A program made the translations under genes and the position numbers. From assembly GCA_003158115.1 (NCBI GenBank), contig PMGM01000027.1, positions 37,713 to 58,600 of the forward strand: a stretch of 20,888 nt of DNA, read 5' to 3'. This DNA is from Methanobacterium sp. (GTDB lineage Archaea > Methanobacteriota > Methanobacteria > Methanobacteriales > Methanobacteriaceae). Below are positions 7,002 through 14,676 of the stretch, one piece after another; positions within the stretch are counted from its first letter, which is position 1, and each line of letters begins with the position of its first letter. The notes beneath the pieces were generated by a model, which had not been told where the DNA came from, did not search any database, and saw only the letters and a program-made list of their open reading frames with translations.

Positions 7002-7703
7002 CTAACGTATATTTAGAAGTTTATGAACTTGTGGTATTGTTAATACATCCATATATTTCCCTGCTTCCTCTGATATTTCAAACAACTTATGTGTCCCATC
7101 TACCCAAAGATCAAGTGGACTAACAGGTTGAATCACCATTGAGAGCTTTGAGGTATTTTGAACCTCATCTGCAATCTTTGAAGCAATAACCCCAATCATA
7201 TCCACTTTTGTTTCGGGCATCACAACCACTTTACAGTATGTATTTATCTCCTTATCTCTTAATAGTTTTATGGATTTAAGCTCTAAATCAATGAGATCAT
7301 TCCAATTATTAGAGGCCTCATGTTCTGGTAATTTTATATCTAGGGAAACATAATCTAACAATTCAGAAATTTTCTGTAATTCTTTGGGTAAAGACCCGTT
7401 TGTTTCTAACAAAGATTTGAATTCATGTTCTTCCAGGAAAGCTTTAATAAAATCTGCATGCAACAAAGGTTCTCCACCTGTTAATGAAACAGAATGAAAA
7501 TCAGGCGTTATAATTTTGTTTATCTTCTCAAAAAGTTTATTAGTAGAAATTAAATTACCAAATTGAGGATCACGACTTTTAGAAGTGTCACAGTAGTTAC
7601 AGTTAAGGTTACAGCCAGAAAACCTTACAAACACTTGTCTCCGTCCGATCAGAGTTCCTTCACCTTGAATACTAGAAAAAACCTCATTAATATGAGTTTT
7701 CAT
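7002..7703 (-). CDS. queE: 7-carboxy-7-deazaguanine synthase (radical SAM)
   Basis: 233 aa. Converts 6-carboxytetrahydropterin to 7-carboxy-7-deazaguanine, the step after QueD on the way to preQ0 and, in archaea, archaeosine in tRNA. The N-terminal SSIQGEG and the radical-SAM cluster CNLNCNYCD (Cys31, Cys35, Cys38; CX3CX2C) are followed by the SAM-contact motif TGGEPLLH at ~75-82, a clear QueE arrangement. ATG 7703 follows AAGGGG by seven bases. It lies 24 bases after queD and 11 bases before CBS protein 5, so it is probably in one operon. It needs a [4Fe-4S] cluster, SAM and Mg2+ by family knowledge. The length matches archaeal QueE. Confidence 0.93.
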   Translation of the reverse strand: MKTHINEVFSSIQGEGTLIGRRQVFVRFSGCNLNCNYCDTSKSRDPQFGNLISTNKLFEKINKIITPDFHSVSLTGGEPLLHADFIKAFLEEHEFKSLLETNGSLPKELQKISELLDYVSLDIKLPEHEASNNWNDLIDLELKSIKLLRDKEINTYCKVVVMPETKVDMIGVIASKIADEVQNTSKLSMVIQPVSPLDLWVDGTHKLFEISEEAGKYMDVLTIPQVHKLLNIR

Positions 7704-7727
7704 TTTAAAACCCCTTGAAAATATTTT

Positions 7728-8210
7728 TTAATCAGAATCTTTTGTGAAATATGCTCCCTGCCCTATTCCTTCATTTACACATATTTGTACACTGGAAATT
7801 TCACTATTTATCTCTTTTAAATCGTGATAAAGTTCTTCAGCAAAAAATTCTGATAAATCCTCTGCTGATGTTGATTTAAGATCTAGAAGCAGACAATCTT
7901 CAAGTGGCAGCATATAATCCTTTCGTCCGATTGAAAATTCAACAGGACCCTGTAGATTTTTAAAGTTTATCTGAGGGTTTCTTATTGGTATGAGGACACG
8001 ATGATCCAATTTTTTACACATACCCCTAATAATATCCTTGACCTTTTTAAAATCCACAACAAATCCAAATTCTCCTGACCTTTCACCTTCAACAACCACA
8101 TCAACTATGTAGGAATGACCGTGTATTACGCCGCAAGACTCGTGTCTTGGAATCATATGCGCTGCTGAAAACCTTAAATTTGCGTGAATTCCATTTATAA
8201 CTATTTTCAT
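7728..8210 (-). CDS. queD: 6-carboxytetrahydropterin synthase family protein (QueD/PTPS)
   Basis: 160 aa. Expected to turn dihydroneopterin triphosphate into 6-carboxytetrahydropterin for 7-deazaguanine synthesis. Zinc ligands His18 (FSAAH), His30 and His32 (HGH), the nucleophile Cys26 in CGVIHGH, the DFKKVK strand, the LDH dyad at ~68-70 and a Glu near 147 ([10 protein letters not shown]) are all present, so it should be active. CX3HGH spacing is that of QueD rather than eukaryotic-type PTPS, and the adjacent queE supports this; some archaeal members act in pterin synthesis instead. ATG 8210 is preceded by AGAAGGT at eight bases and by a TATA-like ATTATATT (8256-8249), so this gene probably starts the transcript that includes queE and the CBS genes. 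Confidence 0.9.
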   Translation of the reverse strand: MKIVINGIHANLRFSAAHMIPRHESCGVIHGHSYIVDVVVEGERSGEFGFVVDFKKVKDIIRGMCKKLDHRVLIPIRNPQINFKNLQGPVEFSIGRKDYMLPLEDCLLLDLKSTSAEDLSEFFAEELYHDLKEINSEISSVQICVNEGIGQGAYFTKDSD

Positions 8211-8248
8211 GGTTAGATACCTTCTAATAATCTATAATCAATTAACCT

Positions 8249-8256
8249 AATATAAT
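8249..8256 (-). promoter_or_regulatory. Putative TATA box of the queD-queE-CBS operon
   Basis: ATTATATT on the minus strand, preceded by purine-rich AAAGA as expected for a BRE. Initiation ~25 bases downstream would fall next to the Shine-Dalgarno of queD. Position and composition only; no transcript data. Confidence 0.45.
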
Positions 8257-8278
8257 TCTTTATTGTTTAATTTAAGAT

Positions 8279-8875
8279 TTAAAATACCTTTGTTTTGGTA
8301 ATGTCCATTTTAATGGATAATATTTCATTTATATAAGTTTCACATACATCATCTATAAATTTTTGAACTTCTGACATTCCCATACCTGTATATGGTTCCA
8401 ATATACCTGCTGTTTCAATATCGTCTGGTGTTCCACTTTCAATTAGGTTTAATGCAAAATGTATTTTCATACTGCTGACAGAGCAGGTTGCAATAGAAAC
8501 CGAAAGTTTTCCATTTAATTTACCATTTATACTAGGCTTTGGGAAGTAAAGATCATCACCATTTCTATATGTTTTTATTCCCAAATTGTTTAGCATATCC
8601 TTGATAATCATTACAAAAATTCTTTGTCGGTGGTAGCATAAGTTTAAATCTGCTGGTTGAACATCGAATTGTTCAATTATAAAATGCAGCATTTTGTCGC
8701 CCTTTATTTCGAGACCTACATCTTCAAAATCCACCAAATGATCCTTTCCAATATCCATGGGGCCAATCCAACTTACAATACTCGATTCCTTAATTCTAAA
8801 TTTTCTAAACGCCCACATAGGCTCAATCTGGCTTCCATTGTAACATGTGCTTTCTTTAAGTCTCAAGTGTTTCAT
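8279..8875 (-). CDS. DUF366 family protein
   Basis: 198 aa. It resembles the archaeal DUF366 family: an N-terminal [15 protein letters not shown], then [41 protein letters not shown], and a C-terminal half with [33 protein letters not shown] and KTKVF. The family is uncharacterised as far as I know. [13 protein letters not shown] and the SSMKIH stretch are strongly conserved-looking and suggest a small-molecule or enzyme site. No membrane segment is present. The Shine-Dalgarno is weak. It lies 68 bases upstream of queD on the same strand, but a TATA-like element between them suggests separate or overlapping transcription. Family assignment is from memory of the motifs, not from a search. Confidence 0.75.
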   Translation of the reverse strand: MKHLRLKESTCYNGSQIEPMWAFRKFRIKESSIVSWIGPMDIGKDHLVDFEDVGLEIKGDKMLHFIIEQFDVQPADLNLCYHRQRIFVMIIKDMLNNLGIKTYRNGDDLYFPKPSINGKLNGKLSVSIATCSVSSMKIHFALNLIESGTPDDIETAGILEPYTGMGMSEVQKFIDDVCETYINEILSIKMDITKTKVF

Positions 8876-8979
8876 TAGTTCAAATCCATTAATTTTTAAT
8901 TATTCCTAAAAAATTCATTTACTTAATTTTATATTCATAATCTATTTGCAATTTTAATAAATGTTAGCACATAAGTTAA

Positions 8980-9366
8980 CTATAGATCAGTGTTTATCAC
9001 AAGTTCTTTATATCCAGTTTTAGGATCAAAAATTCTTTTAAAACATATCTCAGATTCAATAATAGCTATTTCAGCAGTAGTATGTATTTTGCATCCATTT
9101 AAAAGATGTCCGCCATAAACCATACCCTCAGAATCGGATATTGCAATATGTACATGTATTCCATTTGCTGAAATGGTACCCAATTCAGAAACTATTTCAA
9201 ACAACCCTATAAAATTCTTCTTATTACCATCGGACATTCTTAAAACAGCATCATTGAGACTCCCAACCATACAAACTATTATCCCGGATTTAAATTCGCA
9301 TAAATCCATTAAATTTTCTAAACCCCGTTTTAGATCGTCACCAGGCATCATTCTTGAAACTATCAT
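8980..9366 (-). CDS. PPC/DUF296 domain protein
   Basis: 128 aa covering one PPC (DUF296) domain: GIIVCMVGSLNDAVLRM, the His motif GIHVHIAISDSEG, and GGHLLNGCKIHTTAEIAI, which match the family's G-x-x-H-x-H and GGHLxxG...TxE signatures. In plants the fold accompanies AT-hooks; in prokaryotes it stands alone, trimerises and has no settled function, although the clustered His residues could bind metal. No AT-hook is present. There is no Shine-Dalgarno before ATG 9366, and a TATA-like TATTAATT sits about 28 bases upstream, so a leaderless transcript is likely. It is divergent from the nucleotidyltransferase gene across only 34 bases. Confidence 0.85.
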   Translation of the reverse strand: MIVSRMMPGDDLKRGLENLMDLCEFKSGIIVCMVGSLNDAVLRMSDGNKKNFIGLFEIVSELGTISANGIHVHIAISDSEGMVYGGHLLNGCKIHTTAEIAIIESEICFKRIFDPKTGYKELVINTDL

Positions 9367-9367
9367 A

Positions 9368-9375
9368 TTTAATAA
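9368..9375 (+). promoter_or_regulatory. Putative TATA box of the COG2413-type gene
   Basis: TTTAATAA, centred about 29 bases upstream of ATG 9401, which has no Shine-Dalgarno. It abuts the start codon of the divergent PPC gene. Assignment rests on position and composition. Confidence 0.4.
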
Positions 9376-9390
9376 TGGTTTGTACAGTTA

Positions 9391-9398
9391 AATTAATA
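9391..9398 (-). promoter_or_regulatory. Putative TATA box of the PPC/DUF296 gene
   Basis: TATTAATT on the minus strand, centred about 28 bases upstream of ATG 9366, which also lacks a Shine-Dalgarno. It lies just before the start codon of the divergent nucleotidyltransferase gene, so the two promoters interlock. Confidence 0.4.
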
Positions 9399-9400
9399 CT

Positions 9401-10426
9401 ATGAGAGTCAGACCCAGAGATTTCATACATACAACCGATGATCTGTTCTTTGCAACAACCACTTATCTCCATCCGGATGATAGGATAATATCTTTTTTAA
9501 GGTATATTCCTGATCAAAATGGAGATCGTTCTCTGAACAATAAACAATATTCTAAGGTGGACTCAAATCAAGCCTACAAATTTTTAGGAAAAAATTTTCC
9601 GGAATATCTATTCGACTGTAAGATTACCAACGTACAAATGATGGGCGTGCCAATAGAGAGGGTTGAAAAATTATTACTTCCAACTGAACGTCTTCGGGAG
9701 ATTATGGAATCCAAAAAACGGGACAAATTACTAGAAAAAGTGGTTAAACTCGCAGAAACATTTCATGATCATGCTGGAATTTCCTTTAATAAAATGGGAA
9801 TATCAGGATCAATATTACCAGGATTATATAATCCCGATGTTTCGGACATTGATTTTGTGATTTATGGACTTAAAAATCATAGAAATGTTATGGAAGCCTT
9901 TGAAAATATTAAAAAAAATAATGGTATACTCAAGGGAATAGAAGGAGAATATTGGAAAAAACTGTACAATAAAAGGATTAAAGATTCATCCCTATCTTAT
10001 GAAGAATTTAGATGGTATGAAAACCGTAAAAACAACAGAGGAATCTTAGATGGAACATTATTTGACATTCTTCAAACTAGAGATTGGGATGAGATTAATG
10101 GAAGTTATGGTGCTACAAGATACGAACCCATGGGATGTATCGAAATAGATTGTACTGTAACAGACTCTCTAGCTGCCTTTGACAACCCTGCAGTATACAA
10201 AGTACATGATGTGGAAATAATCAAAGGTCTTAACGTTGTCATATCCGAAATTGCATCTTATACCCATACCTATGCAGGACAAGCAAAAGAAGGAGAACGT
10301 ATAACCGCACGGGGAAAACTTGAAAAGGTTATCGGGAAAAATTTGAGTTATCGTCTTATTGTAGGAACCACAAGGGAATCTATTGGAGAATTTATAAAAC
10401 TAAAAAATTTTGATCTAAAAAATTAA
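9401..10426 (+). CDS. Predicted nucleotidyltransferase (COG2413-type)
   Basis: 341 aa. A polymerase-beta-type nucleotidyltransferase core lies at ~133-156: GISGSILPG, then SDIDFVIYG with Asp149 and Asp151 as the metal-binding pair. A third carboxylate is probably in CIEIDCTV near residue 248. An ~100-residue N-terminal domain ([19 protein letters not shown], then [14 protein letters not shown]) and a C-terminal stretch with [10 protein letters not shown] and RLIVGTTRE complete the layout of the archaeal COG2413 family, whose substrate is unknown to me. Catalytic residues are intact, so nucleotide transfer is likely. ATG 9401 has no Shine-Dalgarno and a TATA-like element 26-33 bases upstream, suggesting a leaderless message. 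An inverted repeat overlaps its stop codon. Confidence 0.82.
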   Translation: MRVRPRDFIHTTDDLFFATTTYLHPDDRIISFLRYIPDQNGDRSLNNKQYSKVDSNQAYKFLGKNFPEYLFDCKITNVQMMGVPIERVEKLLLPTERLREIMESKKRDKLLEKVVKLAETFHDHAGISFNKMGISGSILPGLYNPDVSDIDFVIYGLKNHRNVMEAFENIKKNNGILKGIEGEYWKKLYNKRIKDSSLSYEEFRWYENRKNNRGILDGTLFDILQTRDWDEINGSYGATRYEPMGCIEIDCTVTDSLAAFDNPAVYKVHDVEIIKGLNVVISEIASYTHTYAGQAKEGERITARGKLEKVIGKNLSYRLIVGTTRESIGEFIKLKNFDLKN

Positions 10427-10458
10427 CAATATATATTAAAATTGTTAACTATTGTTAT
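10423..10458. promoter_or_regulatory. Inverted repeat with extra half-site upstream of hom
   Basis: TTAACAAT (10423-10430) and ATTGTTAA (10441-10448) form a perfect 8-bp inverted repeat with a 10-base AT spacer. A further ATTGTTA at 10451-10457 repeats the right arm exactly 10 bases on, one helical turn. It starts at the stop codon of the upstream gene and ends about 50 bases before the TTG of hom. It could be an operator for hom or a weak terminator; the phased third half-site favours an operator. Confidence 0.4.
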
Positions 10459-10506
10459 AATTATTTTAATTAGATATTTACAAAGATATTATTTGGGGGA
10501 ATTTAA

Positions 10507-11784
10507 TTGAGTAGAGATGTTGTTAACATAGGACTAATTGGTTTCGGAACTATTGGAAGTGGAGTTGTTGAAACTTTTAATAAAAATCTTGATCTATTAG
10601 AGAATAAGGTAAATAAAAGAATTAATCTAAAAAAAGTAGTAGATCTTGATATCAAAACTGATCGCTGTGTAGATATATCCCCAAAAGTACTTTCAACAGA
10701 TATCAATGATATACTAGAAGATCCTGAAATTGAGATAGTTATAGAACTCATTGGAGGATATCAACCAGCACTCAAATTTATTTTACGTGCCATGGCGAAT
10801 GGAAAGCATGTTGTAACAGCAAACAAAGCTTTGCTTGCCAAACATTGGGAGGAAATAATCTCTTGTGCAGAAAAAAACCATGTTCGTATATGTTTTGAGG
10901 CTAGTGTAGGTGGAGGGATACCATTACTTCGACCATTAAATGAAAGTCTTGCATCCAATAATTTTGAGTCAATTTACGGGATAATAAATGGTACTGCAAA
11001 TTATATCCTAACAAAAATGTCGGATGAGGGTAGAAGCTTTGAAGCGGTTCTGAAAGAAGCACAAGAAAAAGGATTTGCTGAATCTGATCCCACTTTTGAT
11101 ATTGAAGGGGATGACACAGCTCAGAAACTTATAATACTCACAATTATTGGTTTTGGTATGTACGTGAAACAAGAAAATTTCCATGTCGAGGGCATTAGCA
11201 GTATAACCCAAGAAGATATCAGATTTGCAAGGGATGAGCTTAATTGTTGCATAAAATTACTTGCAATAACTAAACTTGTTGATTCAAATCTAGAAGTTAG
11301 AGTCCATCCAACACTCGTACCAATGAATCATCTTCTTTCCAGTGTAAATGGCGTTTTCAATGGAGTATATCTAGTTGGAGATATTGTAGGTCCAATTATG
11401 ATGTATGGTCCTGGAGCAGGTATGTTACCCACAGCCAGTGCAGTTGTGGGCGATTGTATTGATATAATCGAAAATATGCATCCTGTGCATTATGGTCCGA
11501 AAAAAACACCTGTAAAAAAAGTTAGCGATATATCCGATTTAAGATCAAAATATTATCTAAGAATCTTTACAGAAGACAAACCAGGTGTTCTTCATGAAAT
11601 ATCCGGCATACTCAGCAAACATAATATTAGCATTGGATCGATGACTCAGAAAAAGGCAGAAAAAGGAACACCTATTTTCATGATGACACATACAGCCATT
11701 GAAAGTGAAATGGACGCTGCTGTTGATAAGATAGATAAATTAGATTGTGTAAAAGATAAAACACTCTTTATTAGAGTGCTTTAA
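10507..11784 (+). CDS. hom: Homoserine dehydrogenase with C-terminal ACT domain
   Basis: 425 aa. Reduces aspartate semialdehyde to homoserine with NAD(P)H, for threonine and methionine synthesis. N-terminal Rossmann motif GFGTIGSG at 12-19, then [20 protein letters not shown], the family signature region [14 protein letters not shown], and [18 protein letters not shown] with the substrate-site acidic residues. [16 protein letters not shown] is also typical. A ~75-residue ACT domain ([19 protein letters not shown]) ends the protein and probably allows feedback control by an amino acid. TTG 10507 is chosen: GGGGGA lies six bases upstream and the Rossmann motif begins at the usual distance. The long AT-rich upstream region carries an inverted repeat. 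It is followed by a T-rich terminator. Confidence 0.95.
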   Translation: MSRDVVNIGLIGFGTIGSGVVETFNKNLDLLENKVNKRINLKKVVDLDIKTDRCVDISPKVLSTDINDILEDPEIEIVIELIGGYQPALKFILRAMANGKHVVTANKALLAKHWEEIISCAEKNHVRICFEASVGGGIPLLRPLNESLASNNFESIYGIINGTANYILTKMSDEGRSFEAVLKEAQEKGFAESDPTFDIEGDDTAQKLIILTIIGFGMYVKQENFHVEGISSITQEDIRFARDELNCCIKLLAITKLVDSNLEVRVHPTLVPMNHLLSSVNGVFNGVYLVGDIVGPIMMYGPGAGMLPTASAVVGDCIDIIENMHPVHYGPKKTPVKKVSDISDLRSKYYLRIFTEDKPGVLHEISGILSKHNISIGSMTQKKAEKGTPIFMMTHTAIESEMDAAVDKIDKLDCVKDKTLFIRVL

Positions 11785-11790
11785 AAAAAG

Positions 11791-11815
11791 ATTTTTTTTA
11801 TTTTTTATTTTGTAT
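11791..11815 (+). terminator. T-rich terminator after hom
   Basis: Runs of T (ATTTTTTTTATTTTTTATTTTG) begin seven bases after the hom stop codon with no strong hairpin, the usual archaeal oligo-T terminator. Confidence 0.6.
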
Positions 11816-11889
11816 ATTCATTAAATTTAAATAATTATTAATACAATATTAACTAAACATATTATTTAATTAATTTGGATGTGTAGAAA

Positions 11890-12687
11890 ATGATACCCGT
11901 TACAATGATCCGAGAATATCTTTACTGTCCTTTGAAGGTTTATTTAAAAATGCATGATGAAAATATAAAATCTTATTCGTCAATTACCAATATATCACAT
12001 GATGCGCTTATTGGTTTTGAAGAACTGATAAAACGAAATTTATGGCATTTAAATGGTGAAATGCAGGTTAAAGAAATATTAGAAGAGCTTCTCAAAGATA
12101 TTCCTGAATTTTTAGATAATGTCAACCTCCAATATCAAGATGTTGAATTAGTGGATAATGTAAATAATAACTTCGATATTTTGAAAGAAGATTTAAAATT
12201 TAATTCATGGTTAATAGCTATTAAAACCCAAAAAATGCTTAAAACTGGACTTACTGGTGCTGAAGTGGTAAATTTACTTTTTCCTCCGAGTTTATTAGAA
12301 TTTAAAATTGAAGATAAAGAAAATGGACTATTGGGACAGATTGATAAGATAGAGATAGTTGATGGTGTTTATTATCCAATTAAAATAAAAACAAATCTGC
12401 CCCCATTAAAAGGAGTTTGGCAGTCCGATGCCATCCAAATTACAGCTTATGCCTATTTAATGGAACATGAATTTAATAAAGAAATTTCAGTAGGTTTTAT
12501 AAATTACATGAAGGTAGGATCGAGAAAACCAGTTTTAATCAACACCAATTTAAGGGAAAAATTTTCTCAAATTTTCAATGAAATTATATCTATAGTGTAT
12601 GATGATAAGTTTCCAGAAGTTGTTCAAAATGTAAATAAATGTCGTTCATGTGATTACTGTGAAATATGCCAATATAGTATGGAATAG
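11890..12687 (+). CDS. Solitary Cas4-like/RecB-fold protein with altered active site
   Basis: 265 aa. The layout of the Cas4/Dna2 PD-(D/E)xK family is present: N-terminal REYLYCPLKVYLK with Cys13, a His at 37 (ISHDAL), GLLGQIDKIE with Asp152, the strand YYPIKIKT at 161-168, the RecB-type motif QITAYAYLME (Gln183, Tyr187), and a C-terminal Cys cluster at 251, 254, 257 and 260 (CRSCDYCEIC) for a 4Fe-4S site. Normally the strand after the Asp reads P-x-E-x-K; here it is PIKIK, so the catalytic Glu is Lys165 and Lys167 is kept. Nuclease activity is therefore doubtful. There are no CRISPR repeats or other cas genes in the window, so this is a housekeeping or orphan member. ATG 11890 follows a partial Shine-Dalgarno (GGATGTG). 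The fold is fairly sure; the function is not. Confidence 0.75.
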   Translation: MIPVTMIREYLYCPLKVYLKMHDENIKSYSSITNISHDALIGFEELIKRNLWHLNGEMQVKEILEELLKDIPEFLDNVNLQYQDVELVDNVNNNFDILKEDLKFNSWLIAIKTQKMLKTGLTGAEVVNLLFPPSLLEFKIEDKENGLLGQIDKIEIVDGVYYPIKIKTNLPPLKGVWQSDAIQITAYAYLMEHEFNKEISVGFINYMKVGSRKPVLINTNLREKFSQIFNEIISIVYDDKFPEVVQNVNKCRSCDYCEICQYSME

Positions 12688-12726
12688 GAATAAATTGATA
12701 AATAAAAAAAGATTAGTGAATGTACT

Positions 12727-13059
12727 CTAATTAGATCTTATCATGGTCAAGACCATTTTAAATCGTTCTACAGCATTTAAAGCATGAGGTACATTTTCGG
12801 GCATGATGATCATCTCCCCTTTCTGAACAATATTTTTATTGCCAGAAATAACTATTTCAGCAGTACCATCAATCACTTGAACCATAGCATCAAATGGAGC
12901 AGTATGTTCGCTTAATCCCTCACCCTTATCAAAGGCAAATATGGTCACAGTTCCAGTTTCTTTTTTAATAATCTCCATACTAACAACAGAATTTTCCTGA
13001 TAATCAATAAGATTATTGGTATTTAACGATTTACCTTTCATTTCTTCAGACAATTTCAT
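12727..13059 (-). CDS. Small cupin-domain protein
   Basis: 110 aa, one cupin_2 barrel. Motif 1 is SEHTAPFDAMVQVIDGTAEI and motif 2 is KGEMIIMPENVPHAL; the His and Glu spacing suggests a metal site, though motif 1 has a single clear His. Such small methanogen cupins have no fixed function. ATG 13059 is only two bases after GAGGTG; the in-frame TTG at 13053 is seven bases away and may be the true start, which would give MSEEMKGK as N terminus. It is 47 bases downstream of the DUF6448 gene on the same strand, so the two may be co-transcribed. It converges on the Cas4-like gene with a ~39-base gap. Confidence 0.85.
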   Translation of the reverse strand: MKLSEEMKGKSLNTNNLIDYQENSVVSMEIIKKETGTVTIFAFDKGEGLSEHTAPFDAMVQVIDGTAEIVISGNKNIVQKGEMIIMPENVPHALNAVERFKMVLTMIRSN

Positions 13060-13106
13060 ACACCTCTAAAAAAAATTTTTATATTAATCAAATATTTGGT
13101 TATATA

Positions 13107-13628
13107 TCAATCATCATCCATTCTATTGGCATTTTCAATTTGTATATATAATTTATGTGAGAATTCAACGAATTCTAACACAGAATTCACATAATCCCTT
13201 GCAGCTTCAACGTCATTTAAATCATATTCCTTGTTAGACATTGCTGTTTCAAACCTACTTTCAAATGCTTCACTTATGAAGTCCATTAAAAATTCTTCCA
13301 GTTCTGATTTGTCACCTGTTTCAATTGCTTCTTCTGCCTTGTTTATAACTGATCTCCGGTTAAGGCCAGAATGTTTTATCCCTGTATAAGACTTTCCCCT
13401 TCCCTTCATATGAAGTCGAACAGCGGTTTCAAAAAACCAGTAATCTGCTACTTCAGCTGCATCACCACTAAGTTCTCTTACAACCACAGTTTTATCAAAA
13501 GCGTCCTTTAGTTCTCGTTCAAGATCTTCTCTCACATAAGGAAGCACATAATTAATATTTTCCATTTCTAATGCAAGTTCCGCGGCCGTTACAACCGGTC
13601 CATCCATTGTATCACAATGCGGTGCCAT
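13107..13628 (-). CDS. DUF6448 family protein
   Basis: 173 aa. The start MAPHCDTMDGPVV, then NINYVLPYV, AFDKTVVVREL, DYWFFETAVRLHMKGRG and YTGIKHSGL match a conserved small family that I recall as DUF6448. Recurrent His, Cys, Asp and Glu positions (PHCD, FFETxVRLH) suggest a metal site; no biochemical role is known to me. The frame is open to 13742, but ATG 13628 is right: GAGGG lies five bases upstream, the family starts with MAPHCD, and a TATATATA element falls inside the longer frame. The C terminus has coiled, acidic character and ends in DDD. Possibly co-transcribed with the downstream cupin. Confidence 0.8.
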   Translation of the reverse strand: MAPHCDTMDGPVVTAAELALEMENINYVLPYVREDLERELKDAFDKTVVVRELSGDAAEVADYWFFETAVRLHMKGRGKSYTGIKHSGLNRRSVINKAEEAIETGDKSELEEFLMDFISEAFESRFETAMSNKEYDLNDVEAARDYVNSVLEFVEFSHKLYIQIENANRMDDD

Positions 13629-13685
13629 AATATCCCTCATATTTTTGTAACAGAATTTGTTTTTTTTTATTGTAGTCTTAAAATC

Positions 13686-13693
13686 TATATATA
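13686..13693 (-). promoter_or_regulatory. Putative TATA box of the DUF6448 gene
   Basis: TATATATA about 60 bases upstream of ATG 13628, giving a predicted leader of ~35 bases that contains the GAGGG ribosome site. It also shows that the longer reading frame to 13742 is not coding. Confidence 0.5.
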
Positions 13694-13926
13694 CTTGTCT
13701 ATTTATATTTAAATTATTTTTAATACTATTGAATTTACCCAATTTACTGCAAGGACTGATTAGGATATTATGTTATTTAGAAAATATAGCACTTTGCTAT
13801 CTTAACCTTGATATTTTTTTTAATTATTCTTAAGATTCCTTTCATATTTCCCTATGATTATTTTTTTTGTATGGTTAAAACAAAAATATTATAAACCTCT
13901 ATAACAAATTAGAATTGGTGATTTCT
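13694..13926. other. Divergent AT-rich intergenic region
   Basis: About 230 bases between the DUF6448 promoter and the first small paralogue. A TATA-like AATATTATAA at ~13886-13895 on the plus strand would initiate near 13915, giving a short leader that contains GGTGAT. I see no further gene or repeat. Confidence 0.4.
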
Positions 13927-14208
13927 ATGGATAAAAAGGCAGATGAACTAATAGAAAAGTGTAAAAATATGGACGAATCAACAGTTATGGGTTCTTGTCA
14001 AGTACTTTTAAGTATGATGAAAGATAAGGACATCAAATTAGAAGATGATCCTGATCAGAGTTATATGGGTATGGCTGAGAATTTAAAGCCTAAGGATGTT
14101 TCTAAGGTGCTTACACTTGCTTTAAAAGTTAGAGAGAGCGGAGATATTAAGGATGTAGAACTTAAAAATGCCGCAAGTAGGATTATAAGAGCTATAGAAA
14201 TGAGTTAA
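13927..14208 (+). CDS. Small two-cysteine protein, paralogue A
   Basis: 93 aa, acidic, all-helical by appearance, no signal peptide or membrane segment. I do not recognise the family. It is clearly related to the next gene; shared pattern: KC near residue 12, M-x-x-C near 27, LEDDPDQSY, MAEN, DVSKVL, ALKxxxSG and AASRIIRAIE. The two Cys (positions ~12 and ~27) are conserved between paralogues. The start is ATG 13927, six bases after GGTG; the upstream in-frame TTG at 13915 is not used because the Shine-Dalgarno lies downstream of it and because paralogue B has the same GGTG-N6-ATG arrangement. The role is unknown. Confidence 0.75.
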   Translation: MDKKADELIEKCKNMDESTVMGSCQVLLSMMKDKDIKLEDDPDQSYMGMAENLKPKDVSKVLTLALKVRESGDIKDVELKNAASRIIRAIEMS

Positions 14209-14213
14209 AAATT

Positions 14214-14236
14214 ATTTTTTTCTTTTCTTTTTATTA
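14214..14236 (+). terminator. T-rich terminator after paralogue A
   Basis: A pyrimidine-rich T run starts six bases after the stop codon; no hairpin. It suggests that paralogue B has its own promoter in the ~145 bases that follow. Confidence 0.5.
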
Positions 14237-14381
14237 ATTAGAATTATTTTTGATTATTTTATAATTGAACATAACCCGCCCAATAGTTTGTAAAACCGGA
14301 TTTAAATCTTTTAAAACCCTTTTTTATTATTACTAAAACTATAAATTATCAGAAACCCATATAGTAATAATGGTGTTCATG

Positions 14382-14669
14382 ATGGATGATAAAAAAACCA
14401 AAGATATTATGGCTAAATGTGAATCAATGAAGGATGATCCAGCTTTAATGAAGGAATGTAAAGTCATGTTGAATACTATGGCTGAAAAAAATGTTAAAAT
14501 GGAAGACGACCCTAATCAGGACTATACTAACATGGCACAAAATATTTCAAGTGAAGATGTTCCAAAGGTTTTAGATATGGCATTGAAAATTGCCAAAAGT
14601 GGAAAGATTGATGACCCTAATATTAAAATTGCTGCAGAAAGGCTCATCAGAACCTTAGAACCATTATAA
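14382..14669 (+). CDS. Small two-cysteine protein, paralogue B
   Basis: 95 aa, tandem paralogue of the preceding gene; by hand alignment about 38 positions are identical over ~82 residues with one single-residue gap. Retained: both Cys, MEDDPNQDY, MAQN, DVPKVLDMALK, SGKIDD and AAERLIRTLE. Start ATG 14382 is six bases after GGTG, exactly as in paralogue A; ATGs at 14370 and 14379 are too close to or before that site. Its stop is seven bases from the convergent stop of the ACT-DUF5612 gene, so the two transcripts must overlap at their 3' ends. The family and function are unrecognised; a small helical Cys-containing binding or redox protein is one possibility. Confidence 0.75.
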   Translation: MDDKKTKDIMAKCESMKDDPALMKECKVMLNTMAEKNVKMEDDPNQDYTNMAQNISSEDVPKVLDMALKIAKSGKIDDPNIKIAAERLIRTLEPL

Positions 14670-14676
14670 TCAGTTT

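Noticed and set aside
11890..12687. Evidence for a CRISPR-Cas locus
   Set aside because: Only a Cas4-like protein occurs; no repeats, no cas1/cas2, and its neighbours are housekeeping genes.
13629..13742. Longer N terminus of the DUF6448 protein
   Set aside because: The segment contains a TATATATA promoter-like element, has biased AT-rich codons, and the family begins at MAPHCD just after GAGGG.
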